Positions 42,673 through 52,705 of a stretch of 64,000 bases of DNA are shown one piece after another. The position numbers and the translations under genes were made by a program. Position 1 is the first letter of the stretch. Every line of letters begins with the position of its first letter. The DNA lies in NCBI RefSeq assembly GCF_050947875.1, contig NC_134574.1, forward strand, positions 157,894,699 to 157,958,698, written 5' to 3'. This stretch comes from Dermacentor variabilis. Its lineage: Eukaryota > Arthropoda > Arachnida > Ixodida > Ixodidae. A model generated the notes under the pieces. It saw only the letters and a program-made list of their open reading frames with translations. It ran no database searches and had not been told where the DNA came from.

Positions 42673-42885
42673 TGCTCTACAATTTTTTTATTGACACTTT
42701 TTATCTAATTATAATATTTCAGAAGCTGATTAATTAGTTAAGACTGATTATGTAATTAGGCGGAATGCAGCAAATTATCTGAGTATCCCCAAGCGACGGC
42801 AAAACAACGTTACGTTGCTTCCGTCCACTTACACGGCACTTGCGTATTTTTGAAGTTTGGCTCAAGTTAAGTGAAAGAGCCTATA
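42673..42885 (-). repeat. Dispersed repeat family D, minus-strand copy
   Basis: In minus sense it shows AAGTGCCGTGTAAGTGGAC, GTTGTTTTGCCGTCGCTTGG, GATACTCAGATAATTTGC, CATTCCGCCTAATTACATAA and CTTAACTAATTAATCAGCTT, the same block order as 24427-24600. Confidence 0.6.
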
Positions 42886-43373
42886 TTAGTGGTACTGGTC
42901 ACCACGGTAGAGCACGAAAGAAAAAAAAGAAAACTACCGGCATCTAAGCTGTAGAGCTCATACGTACTACAGCCTACACCCCACTACCTTCTTTATTTCC
43001 TTCGTTGTTCCTTGCTGTGCGCGTCCCCTGGCATCGCAGGAGATGTGGGTGCTGCTATTGCATACAATTCTCAGCAACACATTAGTAGAAATTATTTATA
43101 GAGCAAATATCACTCATTCGGCGATCATAGACACGAGCCTTCATCTGTCCGGAGGCAACGATATGACCTAATAATTTCACTAGGCAAGTTAATACAACAT
43201 TCATTGCACACAAAAAATTCATAATTGCAGATTCCTAATTGCATAGCATTACAGTAGATACAAAATAAATAAGAAGCGTAATACTGCAATAACGACCGCA
43301 ATAAATGTCATGTTGTTCTTTCCCGCCCGACGGCTCCTCCTCCACGTCACGCCGGCGTCCGGCCGCTTACGCT

Positions 43374-43533
43374 GCAAAATAATTTACACCCTTAAAAGTG
43401 AAAGGGTGTAAATGTGTCTATAACTCACACCATTAGGTTGCCAGCGGTATATAAATCACACCCTAGGGGTGTGAGTTATTGACACATTTACACCCCTTTT
43501 TCACTTTTAAGGATGTATATTATTTTACATTGT
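43374..43533. mobile_element. 160-bp foldback MITE with arms of about 56 bp
   Basis: Left AAAATAATTTACACCCTTAAAAGTG through GTGTCTATAACTCACACC, right GGTGTGAGTTATTGACACAT through CACTTTTAAGGATGTATATTATTTTA. The arms pair almost fully, and the core is about 45 bp. It carries no coding sequence. The compact, nearly exact palindrome suggests a fairly recent copy. Confidence 0.85.
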
Positions 43534-44252
43534 ATAGGCCTACACCCCGGCCGGCTCGATTCGCGTCCGGTCGCCGCGCGCCGACAGCTTTAGTATTTAG
43601 TTCACTTTCTAAGTTTTCGTGTCATCTACCGTCTGTTTCACCGCCAGCGCGAGGATGATAGATCATCGCCAGATCTATATAGCTCACTTTGAAGCCTTGT
43701 TGGCCTGACTCCTCTCAGCAGGTTCCAAAACTGTTCAAATATATCCTATAAGGGGGAAAGTTGAGCTCACGTGATACGACGCGTTCCCTACGCTCGTCTT
43801 CAGAGAGGACGTCGCGGTTCCCCGTCGGAGGCTGTGCTTTCATCGACGCCATTGCCGACTACGTGTTCTTGTTCTCGTTGGTCGAGAAATAGCACTCACC
43901 CACTACGGGGTATCGACCAGCATGAGGATGGTTTTAGTGATGATGATGGAGATATGGCGGTCTCGGGAACGATTTTAACATAGCAATCGTGGGGGATCGG
44001 CCAGGAAATTGGCAGAATAAAAAATCACTCATTTATTTATTGAATCAATCACTTATTTACCATGCCCAGAAACAACCATGCGGTCTAAGTGCTGACGCAC
44101 GCTTAGATTAAAACAATACGGCAGGGGAATATAAATAAAACAGAAACAACGAACAAAAAGAATAATCTTGAAAAGGCGAGTGCACATAAATCAAGGCGTA
44201 AGGCGAATACAAATGAAAAAAAGGAGAAGAAGGGCAGGTAAACATTATGTGA
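43534..44252. other. Non-coding, nothing recognised
   Basis: A 70-codon frame (43771-43983) ending in DDDGDMAVSGTILT is open but not recognised. Confidence 0.35.
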
Positions 44253-44279
44253 TTGCAACATCTAGCATGCAACATCTCA

Positions 44280-44648
44280 TCTCCCGCATCTCAGTTTTCC
44301 TTGGAACAACAAATGGTCCTATACTCTAGAAAAATTGCAGTAACGATTAGAAGACTACGGTGCCGAGTCCCCCCACTGAACTTCTACCTCCGCAGGTCTG
44401 GTCTGGCTATATCGCCCGTGTGCCCTTTATGTAATGAGAGTGAATCTCTGGAACATTTCTTTTTGATATGCTGCCGTTTCATTATTCAACGGAAAATATT
44501 TTTAGAAGAACCCTTCCAAAAGCTTGGCTTGAATTGGACTCTTCATATTACTCTTTCCTTTGGGGATACCGTACTGGGTTACAGCCACAGGAACGCTTGT
44601 GAAGCCCTCTGCATCTTTCTGCGTGAGACAAAACGAATTGCATGTTAG
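44280..44648 (+). mobile_element. Non-LTR retrotransposon C-terminal fragment with zinc knuckle
   Basis: The open frame encodes YLRRSGLAISPVCPLCNESE then SLEHFFLICCRF, the CxxC...HxxxxC zinc knuckle found at the C-terminus of several LINE ORF2 proteins. The stop is TAG at 44646-44648. No RNase H or reverse transcriptase precedes it in frame. It is a 3' fragment. Confidence 0.7.
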
Positions 44649-44798
44649 AATTCTTCAAAATTCTTATAATGTTTACAAAATTCACAAACATATGTAGATA
44701 ATTGATTATTCATACCTGTAACAGTAGACACTATAAATCCCACTTGCAAGATGGTTCTTTAATTTTACCCTAACTTACTTAAAAAAAAAAATATGCTA

Positions 44799-45441
44799 GC
44801 AGTTCATTCGCTGCCCGATTCATGGCCCAGAGTGGGTTGCGCTGGTTCACAAGGGAACAAGAACAAGAATCCGTCGTCAGGCTTTCCGCTCTCCAAGAGG
44901 CCAGCTGCTTAGTGTCCCTGCACTAGCCACCGGCGCACGTGGGGATCCCGGGCAACGAGGCGGCCGACGCTCTTGCGAACAGTGCCCACACCACTCCGCG
45001 GCCACTACCAGCCTTGCTGTAACAGCCGGTGACTTCACGAGGCAGAGGCTGCGACGGCACCTCATCGCTAGCAACCCGGACAGGCGGGTATCGCTGTACC
45101 GACCTCCACGGCCGTTTCCACAGCGTGGCATCCTACTCAAAGAGACCTCGCTGCTGCGCCTGAGGCTCGTCTGCTACTGGACAGCGGCTCGCCGCCACCG
45201 TCTGGGGATCAGCACCTCTCCAGCCTGTGCCTCCTGTGGGGAACCGGAAACGCTGGAGCACCTCCAGCTGACCTGCCCTGCGTACATGCAGCATCGATGC
45301 CGTCTCTTGCAGGAGTTCCGCCACCTAGGACTTCCTTCCGCACGAGAGGAAGACATCCTCTTCTCTGGACGCAACCAGCTTCCATTCCTTCTAACTGTCG
45401 TCGAGTACCTCCACTCGTCGAGGCTCTCGGCCAGACTCTAG
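44799..45441 (+). mobile_element. RNase-H-type LINE, 3' fragment, broken
   Basis: From about 44922 one frame reads PPAHVGIPGNEAADALANSA, the end of an RNase H domain. The codon before it is TAG where Trp is usual, so W has become a stop. After a frameshift near 45017 another frame carries the zinc knuckle CASCGEPETLEHLQLTCPAY and ends at TAG 45439-45441. RNase H plus knuckle points to the I/R1-type group. It is GC-rich, unlike the AT-rich neighbour at 44280, so it comes from a different family. Confidence 0.78.
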
Positions 45442-48067
45442 GACTTTCTGCAAATGCGGATAGCCTCACGGCTATCCAAACCACTCAAGTCTTCCTCACC
45501 TGCCCAAAACAATACGGCACCTGCTTGGCCACCCCCAGTGGCCTGTCACCAGACCACCCCTCCAGGCAGACCCACAAGGCCCTTCCTGCTGTTTTGCTCT
45601 GCCGCTGACATGGTGACACCTTAACCTTCCCCCCTCCTATCTCCTTTGCTTCCCCCCCCCCATGTTGGCGCTGAGCCGTGCACCCGCATGGGCTGCAGAA
45701 GGTCGCGTCAACCTTTCCCCTTTCCCACGACGAACCACTTCTCTATCCGTCGTTACGACAATTTCCGTTGCTCGCTAGCGTAGACCCGTCAAGGTTGCCT
45801 TGTACGGCGGTGTCAAAGTCTTTCTCGGCGTAAGGAGGTGGGAGGGCTCGCGTAACTTGAATTTGTGTGACGGTTTAGAGTACGGGGTTCAGCCAGGCGT
45901 TTCTGTGGCCGTCAAGCAACTCTAGCACCTCTGCGACTCACTTCATGCCGATCCCGTAAAAGTACCCGTGCGTCGCGCTTCCGAAGCTACGATACAAGTC
46001 AATGGTTCTCCACCCCATTCACACCCATAACAAAAACAAATAAATAAATACACAAATAAAAATAGAATAAAAAAGACTGCACTTAACGGACAAGGAATAC
46101 TTTCCTTGTCGAAGCCAGAGTAAGGTTATCTTTTGCCTCACATGGCAACCACTGAAGGCATACGCCTCATTGTTCCATTTCCGCTGAACCCCTAAGACGC
46201 AAATACCTCTCTTTCCCCTCCTCCCCCTACCCCCCAAAAAGAAACGAGTTCCGTAAAATCCCACATATGATACTCGCCTTCCTCGTTCTTTTTTCTTCTT
46301 TCAGGTTTTAGCTAGTCAAATCTGCGCTTCGTATTATACATGGAACCAATAAATCTTCAGTCCCAATATGCAGTTCCGGTTTCTTTCATTGTGGCTGCTA
46401 CGCTAGCACGCCACCACGCTTACATCGCGACGTCCCCCTTGACAGAATCAGCACCATCGCTCAATGTCGGGACTACCACTGCGTTTGAAAAAATAGTAAT
46501 TTTAGCTGCCGAAATCACGGGTAATCGTAACGTCGTCTTACGTTCTTATACGTCTTTCGTTCGCGTTGTAGTTCGCTTTCTTCTTAATTTATCCTAGCTA
46601 TCGTTTTATACATCAAATAAAAAAAAGTTTTTTTCCCATTTTTGTTGGCCTCAAACATCACTGTATTTCTACACTGAGCCGGACGGTACTTGCCTGGCCC
46701 GGTGCATAGAAAGATACACACTGCACGTGACAGAGAAGACGAGGAATACGGCGATGGGTGCCTTTGTACAAGAGCGACGACCTGCTAGCTTCGAGAAAAG
46801 CCTTAGTGTGTCATTCCATATCGTGCGGGCGAGTTACATTCCCAATTGGTTCCGCTCGTTCGTCCCGTCAGCGTCCACAGAGGACGTCGTCGGCAAGACG
46901 CTTCAACGCCGAGCTTTCTGTCTAGGTTTACGCCGCGGGGGTCCATGTACTCCTGGCTGCCGCCTAAAGGGGGAAGAAGACAGAAGAGGATCTCCCGCCT
47001 TTTCCCCTTCCCTTGACCCCATGCCGGCCACACGATGAACTTTTTACTCTCCCTCTCTCTCTCCCTCTGCGTCTAGGTTTCGCGCGGCTCCGCGCGGCTT
47101 TTCTGCACCTTGACGAGATTCGACAAGAGGTGACATGCCGCAGACTGGCTGGCGTCCGCTTTGCGTACTTCTAGCATAGACATGTATAGTCTGAAACACA
47201 TGTCAATCGACTGATGTGACCATCACCTCTCTCAGAAAAAAAAAAGCACAAAATGCAGCCCGACACGTCGTTCCGTCTCTGGAAAAGCTCAACAGTGGAA
47301 GTACCGGCTACGGTAACGAAAAGCTAAAGCGCTAAAAAAAAAAAAAAAAAAACTAGATTCGCGTTTTGGTCGTGTTTGAATAAGTTCAGAGGTTTTTATG
47401 TAATCGAAAACATCCTAAAAAGAATGTGATGGGCATCGCATACGTCGTGACCGCCAGTGATTGCCAAAAGCTGAATTACCGCGCAGGCCTGCGCCGGCCC
47501 CCGCGCGGTAATTGTTGAAATCTGTTTCATTGGTCTTGTTAGTGAAGTTCTGCGACCTACCTGAGCGCATATCTATACATAGGCCGTGAGTTACGTCGTT
47601 TGTTATAGGTTTCATCCGGCTGATCGCCTTGTGGTGTATTGTCGAGCATTTGTATCGAGTCGTGTCTATTCGTGTCGCAAAATGCCATGCAGAGAGAGAT
47701 TCCCTCCCCTAACTGCGAGTAGTCCGTCCGGATGGGACTATGCTTGACCCATCCGAGGACACGACCTTTACCTTAGTTGTCAGTTCGTTTGGTACGTTCC
47801 CGCAAGTACCGGAGACACTGTCGTATTGCGAGGCGACATTGCCAGCGAAGAAAAAGCGCTTCCGAGTGGGCGCTGCATGGGTGCTGTGCAGTTCAGTACA
47901 GCTCATTTCAGGACAACTCTGCCACCTTTACTTTATAATCAAAATTTCTGATGACATTGTCCTGCTTATCTTTCACTGCACGCATACATCCAATGCAAAC
48001 TTTCCTGGCAAAAGTTTGATATGCGTTGCATAATTGAGTGCCCTAAGGTAATCTTTCGTGTTACAGA
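45442..48067. other. Region without recognised genes
   Basis: Includes C-runs near 45650, an AATAAA near 46350 and an A-run near 47334-47350. Several open frames (46340-46597, 46727-47038, 47740-48033) show no domain or conserved pattern that I can name. Confidence 0.4.
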
Positions 48068-48690
48068 AGTAATATGCGGTGAAGCATACGCAATGTATTG
48101 CGGTGAAGCATAATAAAAGTGGAAAAGAGCCACATCGCAATGCATTACGAGCTAAAGAAATATTGTGCAGATACCATCGACGATGATTGTCAGGGTAAGT
48201 GAACAGCCCGAACGAACGAGTGAGCGAACGTTTTCCTTGTTGAGTCCGATCGCAGATATGCCTTCGATATACGCCTTTGATTTACAAAGCAGCTTCTCAA
48301 GAGAAGCATTATCTCATGGTTAATTAAGCAGATATATACACTTTCTTCGGAACATAAAGTCATGTACAATGACTATCCAAACCGCTGCTTTTCTTTTCTT
48401 TTTACTGACTGCTTCTTATTTCGCGAAATTGTACTAGGCCGCGTTACGATCTCATACGGGGCGCTCAAGATCGACATAACATCGACTAATATAGCCACAC
48501 CTAAGTCCGAATATAGCTCTGAAGGCCTGCCAGCGCACTTACTATGCGTCTCAATTGTCATGCTGCGACAGGAAACGGCACGCTCGCTTGTACGATTATA
48601 GAGCCCATACTATGTCCCATGACACTGACTTTCACTCTTAACATGCTTCACCGCAATACAATTTATATGCTTCACCGCAAAACACATTTA
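48068..48690. repeat. Inverted repeat pair around a 520-bp core
   Basis: Left ATGCGGTGAAGCATACGCAATGTATTGCGGTGAAGCATA (shown here only by its ends ATGCGGTGAAGCAT and TTGCGGTGAAGCATA, 48074-48112) is mirrored by ATGCTTCACCGCAATACAA and ATGCTTCACCGCAA at 48643-48681. Each arm itself holds two copies of TGCGGTGAAGCAT. It could be a TIR element; no ORF in the core is recognised. Confidence 0.55.
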
Positions 48691-48889
48691 TGCTGCGGCA
48701 AAGCCCACATTAAAGCCCAAATTTTACAGCGTTTTTTACACCCTTGCAAAGCTTTATTATAATTTCAAGCTGCCCCCATTCTTTACCGCTTCTTCAAACA
48801 CATGCTATTCTGCATGCATGTGTTTGACTGCACTGCGTCTTGCCATACACTTACTGGGGTATTTATGAGTTACTACTAATACTAACCCT

Positions 48890-49152
48890 GCGGGAGTGTT
48901 AGCCAGCGCCACTACTCATAAACCTTGGCGGCGGATGGGGAACATCCTTGCGACCGCAGGCAGCACGATTACGTGATCTTTTTGGGTGAAGACAACTGGT
49001 CACTAAACCCACACGTGCTACCTGAAGGCATCAATGTTGCCGGGTTCGAGACCCTCGTTCTGTAATGAACTAGAAGAAAGGGGGGTAACCGAGGGGCCGA
49101 TTTTTATTAATCGATTTTATTAACCCTTGGTGTCTTTATTTGTTGGCTTCGT
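48890..49152. mobile_element. Composite of SINE family B pieces in opposite orientations
   Basis: 48898-48955 (GTTAGCCAGCGCCACTACTC, then TTGGCGGCGGATGGGGAACA) matches the outer part of the element at 32562-32600. 49072-49115 (AGAAAGGGGGGTAACCGAGG) matches the 3' end of copy 3 in minus sense, and 49117-49152 (CCCTTGGTGTCTTTATTTGT) matches the same body in plus sense. So the B sequence turns back on itself within about 5 bp. Confidence 0.6.
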
Positions 49153-49154
49153 AT

Positions 49155-49156
49155 GA

Positions 49157-49230
<74 letters not shown>
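49155..49230. repeat. (AT)n microsatellite
   Basis: About 37 units, directly after the SINE B composite. Confidence 0.95.
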
Positions 49231-49233
<3 letters not shown>

Positions 49234-50012
49234 ACGCTGGCTAGACGGCGCTGCTGTACGGCTTGTGATTATCGAAATGTCAGACAGCAGGTGTTGTCGC
49301 TTTGTCGCTTGTTAAATTTCGTTTGCGATGCTCCCTACTAACGTTTTTCTTCCTCCATGAATTCTGGCATCGTCGTGATCATCTCAACGACCTCCATGTT
49401 GGATGTACAGTCGCGCCACCTACAGGCTGTGAAAGTTGCGAATAACGGCTACTTCGAGCGTTGATGCCATGAAATCCCATAAGGATGCATGGATCGATGC
49501 AAAACTTTAATCAAGTTCCTGAGGTAAGCGACTCAGCGCGCTGCGGGCCGCTCCCACGGACGATTTTTTTCAATTTTTTTATCAGCCCTATACCGCAAGC
49601 AGCTTCTCGGATCTCCAGCAACAATGAAACAGTGCTCCGTGGAGGACCCTGCCAGACGCGGGCATCGCGCCATTGAGTAACCACGATATTGGCCGCAAGA
49701 TGTTCATCTGCTACAGCACCGCTCTTCCCTCCAGTGCGTAAATCGAGCGAGTTTCCAGCGTAACCTTTTGATGTTACAAGAAAACGAGTGAGGATGACTG
49801 ACGAGAATTTAGAAAACCAGCCTACTAAAGAAAGACACCATGTGAAGGGCTGCTGAGGACGCACTGAAGGCGCCGAGCCAACTGGTTCTATTCACTGTAC
49901 TGGTACAATGTTTATAATAGTTGGGAGAAAAGTAACCTAAAGCAAGTGTGCCACTAACTGGTCACTGTAATCATTAAAATTTTTGAAAGTAATTAGAATT
50001 TCAACCGGTTTC

Positions 50013-50163
50013 ATGTATGTATGTATGTATGTATGTATGTATGTATGTATGTATGTATGTATGTATGTATGTATGTATGTATGTATGTATGTATGTATGT
50101 ATGTATGTATGTATGTATGTATGTATGTATGTATGTATGTATGTATGTATGTATGTATGTATG
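50013..50163. repeat. (GTAT)n microsatellite, about 150 bp
   Basis: About 37 pure units; it is the reverse complement of the (CATA)n motif seen at 26655 and 27809. Confidence 0.97.
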
Positions 50164-51221
50164 ACAGATGGCCGGTTGCCATAATACTTTATCTTTTTAT
50201 TAAAGGGAACACTAACAAAAGAACTCAGTTGTACCCACCTCTTGATAACCGTCGACGCCAATGCGATTATCATTCAAGCAACGTAGCGACATACCATATG
50301 GGTAACCAGTGCTGAAAGTTCAAGTGCGATCCGCAGTGCCGTATCATACAGCCTAGCGAACGGCGGAAACAGTTTTCAATAGCACAATGCTGCAATTTCG
50401 CTTCACCAATTTCACCACTCATCTTGAGTTGTACATGTGTTCAGATTCTGACTGGAAACCGGCGGGCTAGAACGCATCAGCGCATGTGCTTCTCCATGCA
50501 AAGGCATGGGTATGGCCAGTGCTTGGCTGGACGCATGGAGCTGAAGCAATAATTGTCGATAGAGGTGCACGTCTGTTATGATCCAAAATGTACCGCTTTC
50601 GTGGCCTCCCTGTCGGACGGTGTCAGCATATTTCAGCTGCCCACTCAAACTGCCGCAGCGTCTCCTAGACAGCGCTGAATACACCTTCATCTATTAAGTG
50701 TAGTGGTCGTTCTGAGATTTACATTTCTTCGATTTCGTTACGAATTGTACGTAGGAGAACGTTCCATTCTCTCAGCTCGGCGGGTGATAAGGCCATCTTA
50801 TGTTGCATGTCCCAACTGCAAGGCAGGCTGTTTAACCGGTTGTATATATAGTCGTGACTGACGTCACAGCGAAGGCTAGTTGCAGCTGTCGCATCTTTTA
50901 TTTGATGACTTTGCGCACGTTATGACGCCACAAAGAAAGCTGCACTCAATGCGGCTTCCCAATCGCAGCCACTCTTATCCAGCCGGCAGGGCAAAAGCTT
51001 ATTCAGCATATTTGACTTTGAATGAACTGCGGCGCGGTTGGATACGATTCTTTCGTAAACTTTGTCAGCCAGAAGGGGCTGTGTTCTCACTTTTACCAGT
51101 AAATAGTTGCCACGCGACGCGACTCACGTGAGGTTAAGCGTATCAAAGCGCTCGCTTGCACAATTGAAGCTGGTAAGGCTTTCCAGGGGTGCATCCATGG
51201 TTTTAATTAAAAAAAAAAGCG

Positions 51222-51295
51222 ATGCTTCCCTGGTTGATTGGGTAGAACATCTGGCTGTGCTGAAGAACCCGCAGTTCGAAACCAACCGTTTCTCC
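51222..51295 (+). mobile_element. Degenerate tRNA-like SINE head, third type
   Basis: CCTGGTTGATTGGGTAGAAC resembles an A box (TRGYNNARNGG) and CGCAGTTCGAAACCAACCG resembles a B box (GWTCRANNC) 35-40 bp later, the normal spacing. Stems are poor. It differs from families A and B. Confidence 0.35.
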
Positions 51296-52705
51296 CCTGC
51301 TGCTGCTCCGAGCAAGAGGAGGGGAAGCTGGGGTTTGTTGGCTGCGGGCGAGGCGCCATCCTGTCTCTCGTCTCGGCCGCATCTCTTTCGTCTCGTCGCC
51401 TGCACATCTTGCGCTCAGGTGTTCGAGAGAAGACGGCGAAAGCCATGCTCTCCTTTGTCGACTGGGGGCCACGCAGGAGCGGACGCGGCGCCGGCACGAT
51501 GTCGCTGGCCGCGGCTTAACCTAAGCGGTTCCCGGAAGACGGTGTCGCCAAATCCGAGAGAGAAATCCGTCCTCGCAGCCGCGGTCGCGCGACAATGCTG
51601 CCGCGAAACACGGAACACGTGCGGCGACGTCCTTCACACCTCCCCACTCTTTCGAAGCGATGCCCGAACCAGCACAACGACACATGGCAAATGGCCGTTG
51701 CCGACGCGTCCGCTCCCCGCCCCAAAATGACGAAGAGGCAAAGGAGACCCGACACCGAAAAGTGCGTAAAGCTCTGGGACACTGCTAATCGCATTAAAGG
51801 TTTGCCCCCGTTGGGGGCGTATCTTGACCCCCGAACAATGGTCTTCGCCCGTCGTGCTTGCGTTTTTTTTTTCACCCCATTTTTCTTGAAAACTCTGCGC
51901 TCGCTACTTTACTGTCAAGAATGTTGTCACGCTGGTAGCGCGTATGCCATTTGTAAAGGAAAGTACGCAAGAAATGACGATTATTGTTTGGGGGAAAGAT
52001 AGGGACAAGGACAAGATAAGGGTTAGATAACTGAAGGTTATCTAACTCACTGAAAGGTTTACTCATATTCTGTATTCAAGTACGGGTGAAACGCATAACT
52101 GCTTTCGTTCTGTTGCATCGAATCTCTTGCATTGAAAGAAAAAAAAAGATTCTATCGACTCTATCAAGCAGCATGTTAATTTATTGGGTAATTGTATTTA
52201 CAGAAAGAACATTACGAAAAATAGGTCAGCTTTAAAAAAATGTGGAAACCGAAAGTTGACAAATGCGCAACTCCGTACAACAACAGATAACTCAATACTG
52301 TATACAGCATCTTCCAGAGCATCAGAAGCGGACAACCTGATATATGAGTTCATAACTTGCAGGAAATAATTATTAGTGTGTACATAAGTTCCGCAGAAGC
52401 TCTACTCACAAATTGGTGGTATATTTAAGAGCGATGTCCACTTTCCTAATGGGTGGCCACTTTACAGATTTGTGATATAATTTATTGCGGAGTTACAAGG
52501 TTGTTAACTTAATTCTTGAGTATACTGCAATTTTCAACACATCTAAAAAACTTATGACCTTAATCTGTAGCTAAGCTTTAACTTTTCATTTCAATGCAAC
52601 AAACCTGATCGAATTCGGTGCAGTTAGTGCCGATGAAAAGAATTTCTCCGTTCCCATGCATTTGGGAGCTACTGGGGTAACACAACTTCCTCTTAAAATC
52701 TACAT

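Larger units (their letters stand above)
39822..43373. other. Long region without recognised genes
   Basis: Holds a foldback at 40440-40552, A/G-runs near 41048-41068, a second G-run near 41932-41945, and a minus-strand copy of repeat family D at 42673-42885. Open frames are short and unbiased. Confidence 0.45.
49231..52705. other. Region without recognised genes; one large tetranucleotide array
   Basis: Holds (GTAT)n at 50013-50163, a degenerate tRNA-like head at 51222-51295, a hairpin GTTAGATAAC/GTTATCTAAC near 52022-52046, and at about 52560-52700 AT-rich sequence I take for an older repeat upstream of the RTE copy. The open frames at 51107-51730 and 50412-50690 are not recognised. Confidence 0.4.

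Noticed and set aside
45133..45608. Several minus- and plus-strand frames of 63-103 codons
   Set aside because: They are shadow frames of the GC-rich LINE fragment at 44799-45441.
50412..50690. 92-codon minus-strand frame as a transposase exon
   Set aside because: I could not match it to any transposase motif, and no inverted repeats bound it.
51107..51730. 207-codon plus-strand open frame
   Set aside because: Four frames are open in this GC-rich stretch, no domain is visible, and it crosses a tRNA-like SINE head and an A-run. More likely chance.
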